Shown one piece after another: positions 17,398 through 25,890 of a DNA stretch of 64,000 nucleotides (position 1 is its first letter; each line of letters starts with the position of its first letter). The DNA lies in the NCBI RefSeq assembly GCF_003287955.1, contig NZ_QMKP01000001.1, positions 248,001 to 312,000 of the forward strand. Reading direction: 5' to 3'. The notes under the pieces are model-generated. The model had not been told where the DNA came from. It saw nothing but the letters and a program-made list of their open reading frames with translations, and ran no database searches. A program made the position numbers and the translations under genes. Source of the DNA: Arthrobacter sp. AQ5-06. GTDB taxonomy: Bacteria > Actinomycetota > Actinomycetes > Actinomycetales > Micrococcaceae.

Positions 17398-18234
17398 ATG
17401 GCGAACTACACTGCCGCCGATATCAAGGCTCTGCGCGAGCGCACCGGCGCCGGCATGATGGATGTCAAGAAGGCTCTTGACGAAGCCAACGGTGACGCCG
17501 AAAAGGCCATCGAGATCATCCGCATCAAGGGCCTCAAGGGCGCTACCAAGCGCGAAGGCCGCTCCACCGCTGAAGGCCTGGTGGCCGCGAAGGTCAGCAA
17601 CGGCGTCGGCGTCATGATCGAGGTCAACTGCGAGACCGACTTCGTCGCCAAGGCTGACAAGTTCATCCAGCTGGCTGACAAGGTCCTGGCCGTGGCTGTG
17701 GAGTCCGGCGCTGCCGACCTCGACACCCTCCTGGCCATCGAGGTTGACGGCAAGCTGCTGTCCGAGGTTGTCGTCGAAGAGGGCGCAATCCTCGGCGAAA
17801 AGGTTGTTGTCCGCAAGCTGTCCCGCATTGAGGGCGGCACTGTTGACGCGTACCTGCACAAGACGTCCAAGGACCTCCCGGCCCAGGTCGGCGTCCTGTT
17901 CGCTGTTGACGGTGAAGGCGAAGCCGCTGCCACCGCTGCACACGACATTGCAGTGCACATCGCAGCGATGTCCCCGAACTACCTGACCCGCGATGACGTT
18001 CCATCCGACCTGGTCGAGTCCGAGCGTCGCATCGCTGAAGAGACCGCCAAGGCTGAAGGCAAGCCCGAGGCTGCAATGACCAAGATTGTGGAAGGCCGCG
18101 TAACGGGCTTCTACAAGGGTGAGGTCCTGGTTGACCAGGCTTTCGCCAAGGACGCCAAGAAGTCTGTGGCGCAGGTCCTCGAAGAGGCCGGCGTCAAGGG
18201 CACGTCCTTCGCACGTTTCCGCGTCGGCTCCTAG
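17398..18234 (+). CDS. tsf: elongation factor Ts
   Basis: 278 residues; nucleotide-exchange factor regenerating EF-Tu-GTP. N-terminal UBA-like domain with IKALRERTGAGMMDVKKAL, then the core with VGVMIEVNCETDFVAK, and the C-terminal block FYKGEVLVDQAFAKD. AGAGGGG lies just before the ATG. Normal actinobacterial length. Follows rpsB by 129 nt holding two hairpins and is followed by a strong terminator. Confidence 0.98.
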   Translation: MANYTAADIKALRERTGAGMMDVKKALDEANGDAEKAIEIIRIKGLKGATKREGRSTAEGLVAAKVSNGVGVMIEVNCETDFVAKADKFIQLADKVLAVAVESGAADLDTLLAIEVDGKLLSEVVVEEGAILGEKVVVRKLSRIEGGTVDAYLHKTSKDLPAQVGVLFAVDGEGEAAATAAHDIAVHIAAMSPNYLTRDDVPSDLVESERRIAEETAKAEGKPEAAMTKIVEGRVTGFYKGEVLVDQAFAKDAKKSVAQVLEEAGVKGTSFARFRVGS

Positions 18235-18244
18235 TCGAATCCGC

Positions 18245-18277
18245 AAAGGGGTGGCCACTTCGGTGGCCGCCCCTTTT
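18245..18277 (+). terminator. intrinsic terminator of rpsB-tsf
   Basis: 14-bp stem (18245-18258 with 18263-18276, one G-U) closed by a TTCG tetraloop and ending in TTTT. Confidence 0.88.
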
Positions 18278-18361
18278 GCATGCACCGGCTAAATGTCCGA
18301 TGAGACCTTTGGCCACCCGGCACGATAACCTTTTTCAGAGTTCACCAACGGGAAGGCACCC

Positions 18362-19099
18362 ATGGAAGCCGTCAATTCTTCAAGCCAGCCAGAGAAAAGC
18401 AGGCGCCGCGTCCTCCTGAAGTTGTCCGGCGAGGTCTTCGGCGGCGGCAAGCTGGGCGTTGATCCCGACACCGTCCGCGACGTCGCCAAGCAGATCGCCG
18501 CGGCGGTCACGGAAGTGGAAGTTGCCATCGTCGTCGGCGGCGGTAACTTCTTCCGCGGCGCGGAACTGTCCCAGAGCGGCATGGACCGCTCGCGTGCCGA
18601 CTACATGGGCATGCTCGGCACCGTCATGAACTGCCTGGCGCTGCAGGACTTCCTGGAGCAGGCCGGCGTTGAGACCCGCGTCCAGAGCGCCATCACCATG
18701 GGACAGGTCGCCGAGGCTTACATTCCCCGGCGGGCCATCCGCCACATGGAAAAGGGCCGCGTGGTCATCTTCGGCGCCGGAGCCGGCCTGCCGTACTTCT
18801 CCACGGACACAGTAGCCGCCCAGCGCGCCCTGGAGGTCCACGCGGACGTCGTCCTGATGGCCAAGAGCGGCGTGGACGCCGTCTACACCGCAGATCCGAA
18901 GAAGGACCCCACTGCCGAGAAGCTGGACACCCTGAGCTACGACGACGCCCTGCGCCGCGACATCAGGGTCATGGACCAGACCGCAATGACCATGTGCAAG
19001 GACAACAACCTGTCCATGGTGGTTTTCGGGATGGAAGGCGAAGGGAACGTCACCCGCGCCATCCTGGGCGAAAAGCTCGGTACCCTGGTGACCCCGTAG
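18362..19099 (+). CDS. pyrH: uridylate kinase
   Basis: 245 residues. Amino-acid-kinase-fold UMP kinase (UMP to UDP). Motifs: [13 protein letters not shown] near residue 16, [10 protein letters not shown], the UMP-contacting [30 protein letters not shown] and [15 protein letters not shown]-terminal 15 polar residues are an extension. The TAG stop lies within a 17-bp tandem duplication. Its position between tsf and frr is the standard bacterial order. Confidence 0.97.
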   Translation: MEAVNSSSQPEKSRRRVLLKLSGEVFGGGKLGVDPDTVRDVAKQIAAAVTEVEVAIVVGGGNFFRGAELSQSGMDRSRADYMGMLGTVMNCLALQDFLEQAGVETRVQSAITMGQVAEAYIPRRAIRHMEKGRVVIFGAGAGLPYFSTDTVAAQRALEVHADVVLMAKSGVDAVYTADPKKDPTAEKLDTLSYDDALRRDIRVMDQTAMTMCKDNNLSMVVFGMEGEGNVTRAILGEKLGTLVTP

Positions 19100-19126
19100 C
19101 TCCAGCTAGCCCGTAGCTCCAGCTAG
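19093..19126 (+). repeat. 17-bp perfect tandem duplication over the pyrH stop
   Basis: CCCGTAGCTCCAGCTAG occurs twice in direct succession (19093-19109, 19110-19126). The first copy contains the pyrH stop codon; the second is untranslated. Confidence 0.95.
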
Positions 19127-19241
19127 GATGATCTGAGCACGGTTCCATGCCCGCGGCCGGGCAACAATGGAACCAGGAACACTGAACCAAGATTGTGCAG
19201 GGAACCGGTATCCGGACTGCACTGATTTCTGAGGAGAGACC

Positions 19242-19799
19242 GTGATCGAAGAAACCTTGCTCGAAGCCGAAGACAAGATGGACAAGGCAGTAGAGGTAGC
19301 CAAGGAAGACTTCGCCTCGATCCGCACAGGACGGGCAAACCCGGGCCTTTACAACAAGGTCCTGGTGGACTACTACGGTTCGCCCACCCCGCTGCAGCAG
19401 CTTGCTTCCTTCGCCATTCCGGACGCGCGCACCATCCTCATCACGCCGTTCGATAAGACCGCGCTGCGCGACATCGAGCGGGCCCTGAGTGACTCCGAAG
19501 TGGGCGCCAACCCCTCCAATGACGGCAACGTCATTAGGATCACCATCCCGGACCTGACCCAGGAACGCCGCAAGGAATACGTCAAGATCGTCAAGACCAA
19601 GGGCGAAGACGCGAAGATCTCCATCCGTAACATCCGGCGCAAGGCCAAAGAAACGCTGGACAAGCTCGTCAAGGACGGCGAAGCCGGCGAGGACGAAGGC
19701 AGCCGCGCCGAAAAGGAACTGGATGGCCTGACCAAATCGCACGTGGACGGCATCGACGAGCTGCTCAAGCGCAAGGAAGCAGAGCTGCTCGAAGTCTGA
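19242..19799 (+). CDS. frr: ribosome recycling factor
   Basis: 185 residues, the normal RRF length, from GTG 19242 behind GAGGAGAG. Splits post-termination ribosomes with EF-G. Family blocks [59 protein letters not shown] and the C-terminal [16 protein letters not shown] are all present. Its stop overlaps the cdsA start (TGATG), so the two are translationally coupled. Confidence 0.97.
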   Translation: MIEETLLEAEDKMDKAVEVAKEDFASIRTGRANPGLYNKVLVDYYGSPTPLQQLASFAIPDARTILITPFDKTALRDIERALSDSEVGANPSNDGNVIRITIPDLTQERRKEYVKIVKTKGEDAKISIRNIRRKAKETLDKLVKDGEAGEDEGSRAEKELDGLTKSHVDGIDELLKRKEAELLEV

Positions 19800-20722
19800 T
19801 GAGCCAGGCAGAGCAGGCCCCCACACAAAGGGCGCGCACCAAGGGGAAACAGTTGCGGAGCAATCCGACGCCCAAGGCCGGCCGGAATCTTCCGGCAGCC
19901 ATTGTGGTGGGCCTGGGCATGCTGATCGGCGTCCTGGGCGGACTGTTGTTCCTCCCGCTCGGATTCGTGGCTGTCACCACCGGGTTCGCGGTCTTCGGAG
20001 TCTGGGAGATCTTCCGCGCCCTCGAGGCGAACGGGACGAGGATGCCCATCGTCCCGGTCATGGTGGGCACAGTCGGCATGCCGTTCGCCGCCTATTTCGG
20101 CGGTCTGGAGAGCCTGCTTTTCGCCATGCTCCTGAGCTGCGTTGCAGTTCTCCTCTGGCGTTCAGTGGAGAGCCCTGCCGGATCAGCGAACAGCATCTTT
20201 GCCGGCGTGTTCACCCTGGGTTGGGTGCCATTCTTCATAAGTTTCGCAGCCTTGCCGCTGCACGCCGTCGGAGTGGCCACCCCGGTGGGTCTCTGGCCTG
20301 GCGGGACCGTGCCGCCCGGGGCCTGGCAGGTGGCCGTAATGCTCCTGCTGGTGGTATCAAACGACACGTTCGGCTATCTCGTGGGCGCGTCCCTGGGCAA
20401 ACATCCCATGGCCCCGAAGATCAGCCCCAAGAAATCATGGGAAGGCTTCGCCGGATCCATTGCAGGGGCCATGCTGATCGGAATCCTTGCCAGTATTTTC
20501 CTGCTGGACAAACCCTGGTGGGTGGGTGTGATCCTCGCCGTGGGCGTGGTCGCAGCGTCCACCGCAGGTGATCTGGCCGAGTCGATGGTCAAACGTGAAC
20601 TCGGGATCAAGGACATGAGCAGCATCCTGCCCGGACATGGGGGCGTCATGGACCGGCTGGACTCCATTGTTTTCGCCTGTCCCGTGGCATTTGTGCTGTT
20701 CGCACTGGTCGCGGTCGTCTGA
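19799..20722 (+). CDS. cdsA: phosphatidate cytidylyltransferase
   Basis: 307 residues. Integral-membrane CDP-diacylglycerol synthase, the entry step to phospholipids. A polar ~30-residue N-terminus precedes about eight membrane helices. The signature near the C-terminus is intact: DLAESMVKRELGIKD then ILPGHGGVMDRLDS. Coupled to frr by a one-base overlap, part of the pyrH-frr-cdsA unit. Confidence 0.95.
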   Translation: MSQAEQAPTQRARTKGKQLRSNPTPKAGRNLPAAIVVGLGMLIGVLGGLLFLPLGFVAVTTGFAVFGVWEIFRALEANGTRMPIVPVMVGTVGMPFAAYFGGLESLLFAMLLSCVAVLLWRSVESPAGSANSIFAGVFTLGWVPFFISFAALPLHAVGVATPVGLWPGGTVPPGAWQVAVMLLLVVSNDTFGYLVGASLGKHPMAPKISPKKSWEGFAGSIAGAMLIGILASIFLLDKPWWVGVILAVGVVAASTAGDLAESMVKRELGIKDMSSILPGHGGVMDRLDSIVFACPVAFVLFALVAVV

Positions 20723-20816
20723 CACGTCCTTAACGGCCCACCTCCGCCGGAGCACCGGCAGCGCCAATAGACTGGTGCGTAACCTGACCCAGCTGAAGAG
20801 CAACAAAGGAACAACA

Positions 20817-21401
20817 GTGGCATTGGACTTTCAACGGAAAATTCCCGCGTCGTTTGATCGCGTGCGGGGCAACGAATTCGGGTACAACGCCAAACAGGTG
20901 GACCAGTTCCTCCAGCGGGCCAGGGTGGCGCTCGAGACGCCGAAGGCCGCCATCCGTGCCGTCACCAGCGCCGATGTCCGGGGCGTCTCCTTTGACCCGG
21001 TCAAGGGCGGCTACGCTGCCGCCGTCGTCGACGCAGCGCTGGACCGGCTCGAAGACGCCTTCGCCCGCCGCGAACGGGACGAACTGATTGCCGCCAAGGG
21101 CGAGGATGCCTGGCTGCGGGAGATCGGCAGCCTCTCCGGTATCCTCCGGGGCCGCCTGCACCGGCCTGACGGTGAGCGCTTCCGCCGCCCGTCAAAAAAG
21201 AAGGCCCGCAGTTACAACATCCTGGACGTGGACAATCTTTGCTACGACCTGATCGGCTATCTCCAAGAGGACAAGCCGCTCAGCGTGGACAACGTCCGCC
21301 GCGTGGTCTTCCGTCCCGCCGTGGGGAAGGACGGCTACGAGGAGACCCAGGTTGATGCCTTCCTGGACCGCGTGGTTGAACTCATGGCGGCCATCGACTG
21401 A
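20817..21401 (+). CDS. DivIVA-domain protein
   Basis: 194 residues from GTG 20817 with AAAGGA six bases upstream; the frame is open further 5' but that part is the shadow of cdsA. Two DivIVA-type segments: KIPASFDRVRGNEFGYNAKQVDQFL at the N-terminus and FRPAVGKDGYEETQVDAFLDRVVE at the C-terminus, each a short motif plus helix as in Wag31/DivIVA membrane-curvature binding. Probably a polar-growth or division-site adaptor; exact role unknown. A weak CCCCGC/GCGGGG hairpin follows at 21425. Confidence 0.82.
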   Translation: MALDFQRKIPASFDRVRGNEFGYNAKQVDQFLQRARVALETPKAAIRAVTSADVRGVSFDPVKGGYAAAVVDAALDRLEDAFARRERDELIAAKGEDAWLREIGSLSGILRGRLHRPDGERFRRPSKKKARSYNILDVDNLCYDLIGYLQEDKPLSVDNVRRVVFRPAVGKDGYEETQVDAFLDRVVELMAAID

Positions 21402-21561
21402 CGCCATTGACTGACTGAATTAGTCCCCGCCCGGTGGTGCGGGGGAGAGCGGTTCGAAGCGCTGCCTCACGTCGCGGTACTGCCGGCAGCCGTGGAACGT
21501 TGAGGCAGCTCCCTCCGGCGGCCCCGCGCGAGAGCCCCCGACCGCTGGTGCGGCATGGAAC

Positions 21562-23028
21562 TCAGCGTTCGGTCACCAATGGCCGTTCGGGAGTGTGCAG
21601 CCGGGTCATGACCCGCGCCATGGTCAGCGGAATCCGATTTTTTGTCCCCCATGAGACAAGCACTGTCACGGCGAAGGCGGCGGGCACCGTCCACGCCGCC
21701 GGCTGGGCCAGCCAGAACGGCGTGCCGGCTGCGCCCAGGACGGTTCCCCACACCATGGCGCCACCGCAGAGGACAGCGCCGGTCACCATTCCGGCGATGG
21801 CGCCGGCGTCGGTGAGCCCGCGCCACCAGATGCCCAGCAGGAGCACCGGGCACACGGTGGAGGCGGTAAACGCGAACACCAGGCCCACACTGCCGGCCAG
21901 CGCCAGCGAATCAGTCATCACGGCAAATCCCAGCGGGACCACAGCGGAGACGACGGCGGCGAGCCGGAATCCCCGCACACCGCCGCCCAGCACGTCCTGG
22001 CTGATCACGCCCGCCAGGGAGACCACCAGGCCGGAGGTGGTGGACAGGAACGCGGCAAACGCTCCGGCCACCACCAACGCTGAGAGTAGGTCGCCGGCAG
22101 TTCCACCGATCAGCTGCCCCGGCAGCAGGAGAACCACCGCGTCCGCCTGCCCTGACCGGGCGAGTTCGGGCGCGAACATCCGCCCCACCAGCCCGTAGGC
22201 GGTGGGAAACAGGTAAAACACCGAGAGCAACCCGAGCACGATCAGGGTGGTCCGCCGTGCCGAATGTCCGTCCGGATTCGTGTAGAACCGGACCAGGACG
22301 TGGGGGAGTCCCAGCGTGCCGAACAGCAGGGCCACGAGCAGCGAGATGTTCTGGTACGGCCCCGCCGGGGCCAGTCCAGTGGGATTCACGACGGCGGGGG
22401 CTACGGCGGCACTCCCGTCACCGGCGAGCGTGAACACGATGAACAGGACGGGCACGGCAATGGCGGTGAGCTTCAGCCAGAACTGGAAGGCCTGCACAAA
22501 GGTAATGGAGCGCATGCCACCGGCCACAACGGTCAGGCACACCACAGCAACTACGGCCGCGGAACCTACCCAGGCCGGCAGCCCCGTGGTGATCCGGATG
22601 GTCAAGGCCGCGCCATGGAGCTGCGGCACGATGTACAGCCAGCCCACCACAACCACCACCACGCTGGTCACACGGCGGACTGCGCGCGAATCCAGCCTGG
22701 CTTCGGTAAAGTCCGGGATCGTGTAGGCACCGGACCGGCGCAGCGGTGCGGCCACAAAGAGCAGCAGCATCAGGTAGCCGGCGGTGTAGCCCACGGGAAA
22801 CCACAGCGCGTCGGTACCGGACAGCAGGATCAGTCCGGCTACGCCCAGGAAACTCGCCGCAGAGAGGTACTCCCCGCCGATGGCGGAGGCGTTCCACCAT
22901 GGCCTGACGGTCCGGGAAGCCACATAGAAATCGCCGGTGGTCCGGGAAATCCGCAGGCCATAGAAGCCAATGGCTGCTGTTGCAAGCGAAACCACAACAA
23001 GGGCCATTGCACCAACGGCGGGATTCAT
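21562..23028 (-). CDS. sodium:solute symporter (SSS family, MctC/ActP-like)
   Basis: 488 residues from ATG 23028; the frame extends upstream through the DUF485 gene and is not coding there. About 13 membrane helices. Family hallmarks: GDFYVASRTVRPWWNASAIGGEYLSAASFLG and LGLPHVLVRFYTNPDGHSARR. Proteins of this subfamily carry acetate, pyruvate or propionate with sodium. It is the last gene of a HK-RR-DUF485-symporter run on the minus strand, seven bases after DUF485. Confidence 0.87.
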   Translation of the reverse strand: MNPAVGAMALVVVSLATAAIGFYGLRISRTTGDFYVASRTVRPWWNASAIGGEYLSAASFLGVAGLILLSGTDALWFPVGYTAGYLMLLLFVAAPLRRSGAYTIPDFTEARLDSRAVRRVTSVVVVVVGWLYIVPQLHGAALTIRITTGLPAWVGSAAVVAVVCLTVVAGGMRSITFVQAFQFWLKLTAIAVPVLFIVFTLAGDGSAAVAPAVVNPTGLAPAGPYQNISLLVALLFGTLGLPHVLVRFYTNPDGHSARRTTLIVLGLLSVFYLFPTAYGLVGRMFAPELARSGQADAVVLLLPGQLIGGTAGDLLSALVVAGAFAAFLSTTSGLVVSLAGVISQDVLGGGVRGFRLAAVVSAVVPLGFAVMTDSLALAGSVGLVFAFTASTVCPVLLLGIWWRGLTDAGAIAGMVTGAVLCGGAMVWGTVLGAAGTPFWLAQPAAWTVPAAFAVTVLVSWGTKNRIPLTMARVMTRLHTPERPLVTER

Positions 23029-23035
23029 GAGGTCA

Positions 23036-23386
23036 TCACGTGTCCCCGGCCAGGTCGCGGTAGCGGGCCTCATTCCGCGCGGCGGTCCGGTAGAAAAGCC
23101 AGGCACTGAGGCCGATCACGGGATAGATGCCGGCACCGAGCAGGATCCAGTCGAACGGGACGCCCGCGATCCGGGTCTCGGCGAGGCCCGGTACGGCTGC
23201 CAGCAGCAACGGGAATGCAGACAGGATCAGCATGAAGCCGATGGCCACCACCAGGGCCAGCCGCAGCTGGGAACGGATCAGGGACCGGACGAAGACCTGT
23301 CCCACTTCTGATTCCTCCGCCGCCTCGCGCGACTCGCCGGCGGGCCGGGGTGCCGAGCGCGGAGCGGTGACGCGGACCCGGGTCAT
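23036..23386 (-). CDS. DUF485-like small membrane protein, symporter partner
   Basis: 116 residues from ATG 23386, which overlaps the response regulator stop (ATGA). Polar N-terminus then two membrane helices (about 45-67 and 78-100). It occupies the place of the small DUF485 subunit that accompanies ActP/MctC-type symporters, though it lacks some of the usual DUF485 wording. Likely a stabilising or auxiliary subunit of the 21562 symporter. Confidence 0.7.
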   Translation of the reverse strand: MTRVRVTAPRSAPRPAGESREAAEESEVGQVFVRSLIRSQLRLALVVAIGFMLILSAFPLLLAAVPGLAETRIAGVPFDWILLGAGIYPVIGLSAWLFYRTAARNEARYRDLAGDT

Positions 23387-24105
23387 GCCTGCGGCCGGAT
23401 GCGGGTGGCTTCCAGCTTTTCCCTGACCATGGGAAGGTGGCGGCGGCTGATGGGAAGGCCGGCGCCGGCCACCGAAACGCTGGGCTTGTCCGCCGCCAGC
23501 TTCATGGACTGCACATGCTTCAGCGCCACCAGGTAGGACCGGTGCGTCCGGATGAACCCGGCCTCCGCCCACTGTTGCTCAAGGTCTGCCAGCGGAACCC
23601 GGATGAGATAGCTGGCATCGGCGGTGTGCAGCCGGGCGTAGTCGCCCTGCGCCTGGACATACGTGACGTCGTCGCGCCTGATCATCCTGGTGGTGCCGCC
23701 CTGGTCAACGGTGATCATCTCAGGCGCGGCCCCGCCGCCGTCATGAAGCAGCTCGCTGATCCGGCCCACTGACCGGGCCAGCCGGTCGGCCCGGACAGGT
23801 TTGAGCAGGTAGTCCACGGCGGCAAGCTCGAACGCTTCCAGCGCGCAGTCCTCGTCCGCGGTGACAAACACCACCGCCGGCGGTTTGCTGCTGCGCGTGA
23901 TAACGCGTGCAACATCTAGGCCGGACACTGCGGGCATGTGTATATCCAGGAAGACGGCGTCAATCGTTTCGGTGTTCAGAGCCCGCAATGCCTCGGCACC
24001 GGAACTCGCCCGGTGGATGACCCCGATCCGGTCATCCTTGCCCAGCAGATAGGCCAGTTCCTCGACGGCGGGTAGCTCGTCGTCGGCGACAAGGACATTA
24101 ATCAT
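23383..24105 (-). CDS. LytTR-family response regulator
   Basis: 240 residues. Receiver domain with acidic pair DDE (8-10), phospho-acceptor Asp54 in VFLDIHMP and LLKPV lysine near 107; LytTR DNA-binding domain from about residue 130 with VQAQGDYARLHT, FIRTHRSYLVAL and PISRRHLPMVRE. Partner of the histidine kinase encoded 34 nt upstream. LytTR regulators bind pairs of 9-bp direct repeats about two helical turns apart, and such boxes lie before the kinase gene at 25353-25393. Confidence 0.93.
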   Translation of the reverse strand: MINVLVADDELPAVEELAYLLGKDDRIGVIHRASSGAEALRALNTETIDAVFLDIHMPAVSGLDVARVITRSSKPPAVVFVTADEDCALEAFELAAVDYLLKPVRADRLARSVGRISELLHDGGGAAPEMITVDQGGTTRMIRRDDVTYVQAQGDYARLHTADASYLIRVPLADLEQQWAEAGFIRTHRSYLVALKHVQSMKLAADKPSVSVAGAGLPISRRHLPMVREKLEATRIRPQA

Positions 24106-24139
24106 GGTCCTACATTAGCCCGCAGGGGAACGGCCGGGT

Positions 24140-25330
24140 TCAGGCGTCGTGGCCGGGCTGGGACTTGGGCACGCGCATGGTGATCAGCGTTCCCTCGCCC
24201 GGGGCCGTCTCGATCACCAGGCCGTGCTGGTCCCCGTAAACCTGCCGGAGCCGGGCGTCCACGTTGCGCAGCCCCACGTGGTCGCCGTCGTGGTGCCCGG
24301 CCAGCATTGACTGGAGCTCGGCAGGATCCATCCCCACGCCGTCGTCCTCTATGGTCACTTCCGCATAGGCACCCGAATCATTGGCCGTAATGGTGATGTG
24401 GCCCGCGCCTTCCTTGGCCTCCAGGCCGTGCCTGACGGCATTCTCCACCAACGGCTGGAGGCTCAGGAACGGGATGACGGTGCTCAGGACCTCCGGCGCG
24501 ATCCGTAGGCTGACCTGGACGCGCTCACCGAAACGGGCACGCTCCAGCAGCAGGTACCGGTCAATGCAGCGCAACTCCTCGGCCAGCGTGGTGAAGTCAC
24601 CGTGGCGCCGGAAGGAGTACCTCGTGAAATCGGCGAACTCCACCACGAGTTCGCGCGCCCGCTCCGGATCGGTGTTGATGAACGACGCGATGGCGTTCAG
24701 CGAGTTGTAGATGAAATGCGGGCTGATCTGGGCACGCAACGCCCGCACTTCAGCTTCCATCAGCAGGGTCCGGGATGCGTCCAGCTCGGCCAGTTCCACC
24801 TGGACGGCCACCCAGTCAGCCACTTCGCTGGTGGCCCGGATCAGGCCGGCGCCCGCAGAAGGGGCAAGCGCCGCCACCACGCCCACGACGCGGGACCCGG
24901 CACGGACCGGCGCGATGACGGCCGCGAGGCTGCCGGAGACAAGGCCCGCACCCAGGTCCCGCGCCTGTAATACCGCCGTCCGGCCACCGGTCAGGACGTC
25001 GGCAGCCAGGTCCATCAGCAGGGGTTTCAGTTCCTCGGCGGCACCATCCCAGGCGAGTACTCCCGCCGTGTCGGTAATCGCCAGCGCATCACAGCCCAGC
25101 AGGGCCCTCAGCTGCCGGCTCGCTTTCGCGGCGCCCACCGGATTGAGCCCGGTGCGAAGGTGCTGGCCGGCGCGGGAGGCGGCGTGGAGAGTGTTGTAGG
25201 TTGCGCGCTCGGCGTCAGTGCCCAGCTCACGGAAGGACCTGAGCAGCTTGATGCCAACGCCGACGACGACGGCGATCGCCAGCACAATCACCGCAACGGC
25301 GGCGGCACTCAGGAGAGGGGAGTCCAGCAT
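24140..25330 (-). CDS. LytS-type sensor histidine kinase
   Basis: 396 residues from ATG 25330; longer starts (25369, 25462) run through the regulatory region and are disfavoured. One N-terminal membrane helix (about 8-30), a GAF-like sensor region (about 65-180), HisKA_7TM-type LytS dimerisation segment with His205 in QISPHFIYNSLNAI, and an HATPase with PLVENAVRHG and EDDGVGMD. Unlike classical LytS/BtsS it has no multi-helix membrane sensor, so the signal is probably cytoplasmic. Heads the operon with its regulator and the symporter pair. Confidence 0.9.
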   Translation of the reverse strand: MLDSPLLSAAAVAVIVLAIAVVVGVGIKLLRSFRELGTDAERATYNTLHAASRAGQHLRTGLNPVGAAKASRQLRALLGCDALAITDTAGVLAWDGAAEELKPLLMDLAADVLTGGRTAVLQARDLGAGLVSGSLAAVIAPVRAGSRVVGVVAALAPSAGAGLIRATSEVADWVAVQVELAELDASRTLLMEAEVRALRAQISPHFIYNSLNAIASFINTDPERARELVVEFADFTRYSFRRHGDFTTLAEELRCIDRYLLLERARFGERVQVSLRIAPEVLSTVIPFLSLQPLVENAVRHGLEAKEGAGHITITANDSGAYAEVTIEDDGVGMDPAELQSMLAGHHDGDHVGLRNVDARLRQVYGDQHGLVIETAPGEGTLITMRVPKSQPGHDA

Positions 25331-25352
25331 GGTGCCCAGCGTAGCGGCGGGC

Positions 25353-25393
25353 GCCGTTAGGCGCAGCATCGTGACCGTTGAGCGACCGTTCGG
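25353..25393. promoter_or_regulatory. LytTR-like direct-repeat boxes
   Basis: GCCGTTAGG (25353), ACCGTTGAG (25374) and ACCGTTCGG (25385). The latter two fit the LytTR/AgrA half-site pattern (T/A)(A/C)(C/A)GTTN(A/G)(T/G) fully, the first in 8 of 9. Boxes one and two start 21 bp apart, the spacing expected for LytTR dimers. They lie between the divergent operons. Confidence 0.5.
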
Positions 25394-25429
25394 GCCGGTG
25401 CCCTGCCATGGAGGCCTGCCGCACCGCAG

Positions 25430-25445
25430 AGTGATTGTAGTCACA
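25430..25445. promoter_or_regulatory. candidate CRP/GlxR-family site
   Basis: AGTGATTGTAGTCACA matches the TGTGA-N6-TCACA core in 9 of 10 fixed positions. In Corynebacterium the equivalent DUF485-symporter operon (mctBC) is under GlxR control, which makes this placement 65 bp before the DUF485 start meaningful. Confidence 0.55.
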
Positions 25446-25509
25446 TTGATCGCATCCTGCACGCAGGCCGGGCCGGTGTGAACCAGGCAATTCTCAATGA
25501 GGAGGAACG

Positions 25510-25890
25510 ATGGGTAACGATGCCCACACTCCGGACGCAGCGGCGTCCGTGGACTTTGAACAGGTCCAGTCGACCGAGCGGTTCCAAAAACTGCGCAAAC
25601 GTCACCGCAGCTTTGTGTTCCCCATGGCAGTCGCTTTCCTGCTGTGGTACTTCGCGTACGTCCTGCTGGCTGACTACGCCGTAGGGTTTATGTCCACCAA
25701 AGTGTGGGGCAACATCAACGTCGGCCTGATCCTGGGCCTGCTGCAGTTCGTTTCCACGTTCGCCATCACCGGCTTTTACGTCAGCTACTCCAACCGGAAA
25801 CTGGACCCCATCGCGGCAGAGATCCGCCACGAAATCGAGGGTCATGAGTTTGATAAGCACGGAAACATCGTGAGCGGAGAGAAGAAATGA
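25510..25890 (+). CDS. DUF485 family membrane protein
   Basis: 126 residues, ATG preceded by GAGGAGGAACG. Two membrane helices in the DUF485 core: RFQKLRKRHRSFVFPMAVAF and ILGLLQFVSTFAITGFYVSYSNRKLDPIA. DUF485 proteins pair with ActP/MctC acetate-pyruvate symporters. Overlaps the symporter start by ATGA. Expression is likely set by the LytTR and CRP-like sites just upstream. Confidence 0.92.
   Translation: MGNDAHTPDAAASVDFEQVQSTERFQKLRKRHRSFVFPMAVAFLLWYFAYVLLADYAVGFMSTKVWGNINVGLILGLLQFVSTFAITGFYVSYSNRKLDPIAAEIRHEIEGHEFDKHGNIVSGEKK

Noticed and set aside
21434..22198. Plus-strand 254-codon frame opposite the symporter
   Set aside because: Antisense to a well-supported SSS-family gene; Thr/Pro/Ala-rich noise.
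25331..25462. Longer start for the histidine kinase
   Set aside because: The extra residues run through the LytTR-like boxes and CRP-like site and are not protein-like; the ATG at 25330 begins directly before the membrane helix.
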